In this document: positions 61,684-64,000 of the stretch, one piece after another
How positions within the stretch are numbered: the stretch's first letter is position 1
How the letters are laid out: each line of letters begins with the position of its first letter
Source: Rhizobium tibeticum
GTDB lineage: Bacteria; Pseudomonadota; Alphaproteobacteria; Rhizobiales; Rhizobiaceae
Length of the DNA: 64,000 nucleotides
Assembly (NCBI RefSeq): GCF_900110205.1
Contig: NZ_FOCV01000007.1
Location: forward strand, 62,001-126,000
Direction of reading: 5' to 3'
Program-made: the position numbers and the translations under genes
The notes under the pieces: model-generated
The model's database searches: none
Seen by the model: the letters and a program-made list of their open reading frames with translations, nothing else
Told to the model about the DNA's origin: nothing

Positions 61684-62606
61684 GCGGCCTCCGCCGTTCC
61701 ATACTGACGGATTTCACGAACGCCCAACAGACCGCTGACGACCCCGGTATGCATGAGGCCGCGAAGGGCGTAGCGATACCGAGGAATCGGGGAAAAGATG
61801 CAAGCAAGCGCCGCGGCATAGCAGAAGACTGCCTTGGCGACAGCAAGGCCGATCTGCTTTAGCCGCTGCAAGCCGGTGTTCTTCTCCTGGAGCAGCCGCC
61901 CATGTGTCTGACCGAAGCGGAAGCGGCGCTTGGCAAGCCAGGACAAGCCGGCGCGGCTTTCGGGCACCGGTTCATAGACATAAGCCTCGGGCGCAAAGGC
62001 GATCCCGCCGCCTTCGGCATGCATGTGGCTGAAAAATTCGGTGTCCTCGCCGCCGGTGCGTCCAAGCGCCAGGTTGAAGCGACGCCCGGCCACATGGGGC
62101 GAATCGAGGCGAAGGAGGACGTTGCAGGTGTAACCGGTGCGGATTTCGCCGCCGACCCAGACGGGGAGGGTCGAGTGGAAGTCACCCTCGCGCATCCAAT
62201 TCGGCGCCGTGGAGGAATAGACGCTGCGCACAGGGCCAAGCACGGCATCCGCCTTGGTCTTCCTGGCCGCGGCAAGCAATTCCACCAGCCACTCCTCGCT
62301 GGCGTCCTCATCGTCGTCGATGAAGGCCAGGAAGTCGCCGGTCGCATTGTCCAGGCATGCGTTGCGGGCAATAGAGATGTTCGATGCCGGGCAGTGCACA
62401 TAGGCAATCTCATGCGGAATGGTCGGGCGAAGGGCATCGATCCGTTCCCTCGCACTCGGAACCTTGTCGTTGTCGGCCACGATGATGCGCAGCTTTGCCC
62501 CGTCCGGGACGGCCAGGACCGCAAGCGAAAGCAGCGCTTCGTCAAGCGAAGCGCGGCGGTAGGTGCAAACGCCGATATCGATCTGCATGGGTTTGACATC
62601 GTTCAT
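61680..62606 (-). CDS. exoM: Glycosyltransferase family 2, ExoM-like
   Basis: Protein of 308 residues: IDIGVCTYRRASLDEALLSL, IIVADND, ASNISIARNACLDNATGDFLAFIDDDEDASEEWL (metal site), later GGEDTEFFSHMHAEGG. C-terminal hydrophobic part may associate with the membrane. In S. meliloti ExoM is a beta-glucosyltransferase of succinoglycan synthesis. The start at 62606 overlaps the exoA stop (ATGA). Confidence 0.9.
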   Translation of the reverse strand: MNDVKPMQIDIGVCTYRRASLDEALLSLAVLAVPDGAKLRIIVADNDKVPSARERIDALRPTIPHEIAYVHCPASNISIARNACLDNATGDFLAFIDDDEDASEEWLVELLAAARKTKADAVLGPVRSVYSSTAPNWMREGDFHSTLPVWVGGEIRTGYTCNVLLRLDSPHVAGRRFNLALGRTGGEDTEFFSHMHAEGGGIAFAPEAYVYEPVPESRAGLSWLAKRRFRFGQTHGRLLQEKNTGLQRLKQIGLAVAKAVFCYAAALACIFSPIPRYRYALRGLMHTGVVSGLLGVREIRQYGTAEAA

Positions 62607-63601
62607 GAGGAGACCTTTTTGCCGCGGAAGCTCAAAAGCTCCATCCAGAAACCGGCTGACCAGGCGAAATGCATCACCATTGCCGAAACAGCAGCAAGCG
62701 GGCCGTACGGGTTCCTGTGGCCGATGGCCATCCAGAAGCCGTAACCGACGCACGCGACAGCCCAGAGGCTGAACGGGATGACAGCCGCCCAGTTCAGAAC
62801 GGCGAGAAACGCGCCGATGAAGACAGGCACGACGAGCAGCGGAAGCATCTGCCGAAGATTGGGCATGCTGCCGTGCTTGAGAATGTTCTTTGCCCGACCC
62901 CGACCATAACCGAGGTATTGGCGAAACAGCGTCGAGATGGTCGAGCGCGGATAGTAGGTCATCCGGGTCTTGTCGGTCATCCAGATACCGAAGCCGCCCT
63001 GCTTCAGGCGGTAGTCGAGTTCCGCATCCTCGTTATGGCTGAAGGTCTCGTCATAGCCGCCCACGGCATCGAAGGCTTCGATGCGCATCAGTGCGTGGTG
63101 GCCGTGATTGGTCCAATGACCCTTTGCGCCTTCGCGATGCTTGGAGCCGCCGTTCCCGAGCTTGGAGTTCTGAGCAAAGGCCGTTGCCTTCTGGAAGACG
63201 CCGAAGCCAACGGTTTCCATTGCGACCACGACGGAGTCCGCCTGGGTCAGCACGGCCTCCTGCACAAGGCGACGGCAGTAGTCGGCTGGGTAGTCGCCGT
63301 GGGCGTCGATGCGGATCAGGTAGTCGTAGTCACGGCCAAAGGTCTGGACAGCGAGGTTGATCGCCGCGCTCTGGATGCGCCGCGGATTGTGCAGCAGCAC
63401 GACGCGCGGATCGGCGGTGCTGATGCGAGCGACGATTTCGCGTGTCGCGTCCGTACTGCCGCCGTCGGCGACAACGATCCGGGCATTCATGTGATCGAGC
63501 TCGAGGCTCAATTTGGCAAGGAGAGCCTCGATGTGCTTCTCTTCGTTCAGGCAGGGAATGATGATGAGACTGGAGACGCTGGCACCGGCATCAGGCTTCA
63601 T
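62603..63601 (-). CDS. exoA: Glycosyltransferase family 2, ExoA-like
   Basis: Protein of 332 residues: SLIIIPCLNEEKHIEALLAKL, IVVADGGSTDATREIV, YLIRIDAHGDYPADY, GHWTNHGHHALMRIEAFDAVGGYDETFSHNEDAELDYRL, and C-terminal membrane helices. In S. meliloti ExoA is a succinoglycan glucosyltransferase. ATG 63601 is chosen by family start (MKPDAGASVSS). No stop separates this frame from the exoL frame upstream, so a fused product is possible. Confidence 0.9.
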   Translation of the reverse strand: MKPDAGASVSSLIIIPCLNEEKHIEALLAKLSLELDHMNARIVVADGGSTDATREIVARISTADPRVVLLHNPRRIQSAAINLAVQTFGRDYDYLIRIDAHGDYPADYCRRLVQEAVLTQADSVVVAMETVGFGVFQKATAFAQNSKLGNGGSKHREGAKGHWTNHGHHALMRIEAFDAVGGYDETFSHNEDAELDYRLKQGGFGIWMTDKTRMTYYPRSTISTLFRQYLGYGRGRAKNILKHGSMPNLRQMLPLLVVPVFIGAFLAVLNWAAVIPFSLWAVACVGYGFWMAIGHRNPYGPLAAVSAMVMHFAWSAGFWMELLSFRGKKVSS

Positions 63602-64000
63602 GGGTGTCCACCCTTCTGGAGATAGGCTTGTGGGAATAGTTGCCCCGGCGCCGCCCCTCTCTGCGGCTGCCGGAACAAGGCGGGAAAGGTTTGCGACGAG
63701 CGCAGCGCAATCGCTGCGGTCGGCAAGCCAGGTCTTGCGATCCTTGGCGGCGACGACCTCGCTCAACGCGCGGTAACGATCGCCGGTCATGCTTTGGAAC
63801 AGGTGCTCGAGCTGCGAAAGGCTCGCTTCCGGAAGCGCAAGGCCGATGTCGCGGGTCTCAAGGAAGCGTGCCGTCTCCGTGCCTTGCAGCGCGATCGGAA
63901 CAGCGCCGTAGAGGCAGCCCTCATAGAGCCGGTTTGGCAGGAGCCAGCTCGAATTGAGGCCCTCCTCGAAGAAATCGATGGCCCAGGAGAAATGGACGTC
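63602..64000 (-). CDS. exoL: ExoL-like glycosyltransferase, C-terminal part (partial, no stop before exoA)
   Basis: The minus-strand frame entering at the right edge reads VHFSWAIDFFEEGLNSSWLLPNRLYEGCLYGAVPIALQGTETARFL, the nucleotide-sugar end of a GT-B glycosyltransferase as in ExoL, then a helical tail (LSEVVAAKDRKTWLADRSDCAALVANLSRLVPAAAERG). It then continues in the same frame into exoA ATG 63601. A +1 shift within the last 70 bases would give a TGA overlapping the exoA ATG, the arrangement used by the other exo genes here. Confidence 0.8.

Noticed and set aside
1..64000. CRISPR arrays, rRNA, tRNA and intact insertion sequences
   Set aside because: No regularly spaced repeats, no rRNA stretches, no cloverleaf with CCA-type ends and no transposase were seen when reading both strands; a short tRNA could still be missed without a covariance search.

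Overview
The window looks like an alphaproteobacterial, Rhizobiaceae-type replicon, most like Sinorhizobium/Ensifer (inference). The signs are GC-rich coding, a RopA/Omp2-type porin, DUF982 and DUF2934 small proteins, many LysR regulators, ATGA-coupled operons, and an exoP-exoO-exoM-exoA-exoL block like the succinoglycan cluster of Sinorhizobium meliloti. The mix of catabolic, stress and exopolysaccharide genes would suit a chromid or megaplasmid as well as a chromosome. I saw no rRNA or tRNA gene, CRISPR array, intact insertion sequence or replication origin.

Layout. 1-3.3 kb: a TetR-HlyD-ATPase-permease efflux operon (minus strand) with a perfect TetR-type operator. 3.6-5.1 kb: a Xre/RES toxin-antitoxin pair followed by a broken cysteine desulfurase. 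5.2-8.9 kb: an adenylate cyclase with CxxC motifs, a DUF849 enzyme, a small lipoprotein, several small proteins and rpsU. 9.4-14.1 kb: a peroxide-response region in which one operator/promoter design stands before both a DUF3095 gene and the ohrR/ohr pair, followed by a Tat-exported epoxide hydrolase and msrB. 14.1-24.5 kb: a LysR-controlled hydroxyquinol-pathway operon holding maleylacetate reductase, a complete ABC importer, a flavin monooxygenase and two hydroxyquinol dioxygenases, one at each end. 25.3-30.6 kb: a DUF3141 PHA-synthase-like protein, phosphotransacetylase, acetate kinase and FabI. 30.7-34.4 kb: tautomerase, DsbA-like, SDR, LysR and DJ-1/PfpI genes. 34.5-42.2 kb: a second redox island with a DipZ-like protein, exported MsrA, a second Tat-exported alpha/beta hydrolase, a second Ohr and an OmpR-type two-component system; GGATAC/GATACA motifs recur in its promoters. 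42.3-54.4 kb: nitronate monooxygenase, GST, USP, ZntB-like transporter, a porin, a PntA-like protein with a lost nucleotide-binding motif, NadE and small genes. 54.6-55.7 kb: gene remnants. 55.8-58.3 kb: Rrf2 regulator, acyl-CoA-dehydrogenase-like protein and a phosphatase. 58.3-64.0 kb: the exo block (minus strand), running off the right edge.

The most interesting signals are the duplicated OhrR-type promoter that ties a cyclase-related DUF3095 protein to organic-peroxide sensing, the two parallel Ohr / Tat-hydrolase / Msr islands with different regulators, the paired dioxygenases of the hydroxyquinol operon, and an exoL frame that runs into exoA without a stop codon. Several genes carry single-base frameshifts or deletions (LysR at 14.3 kb, nifS-like at 4.8 kb, GST at 37.5 kb, LysR and cyclase remnants at 55 kb).
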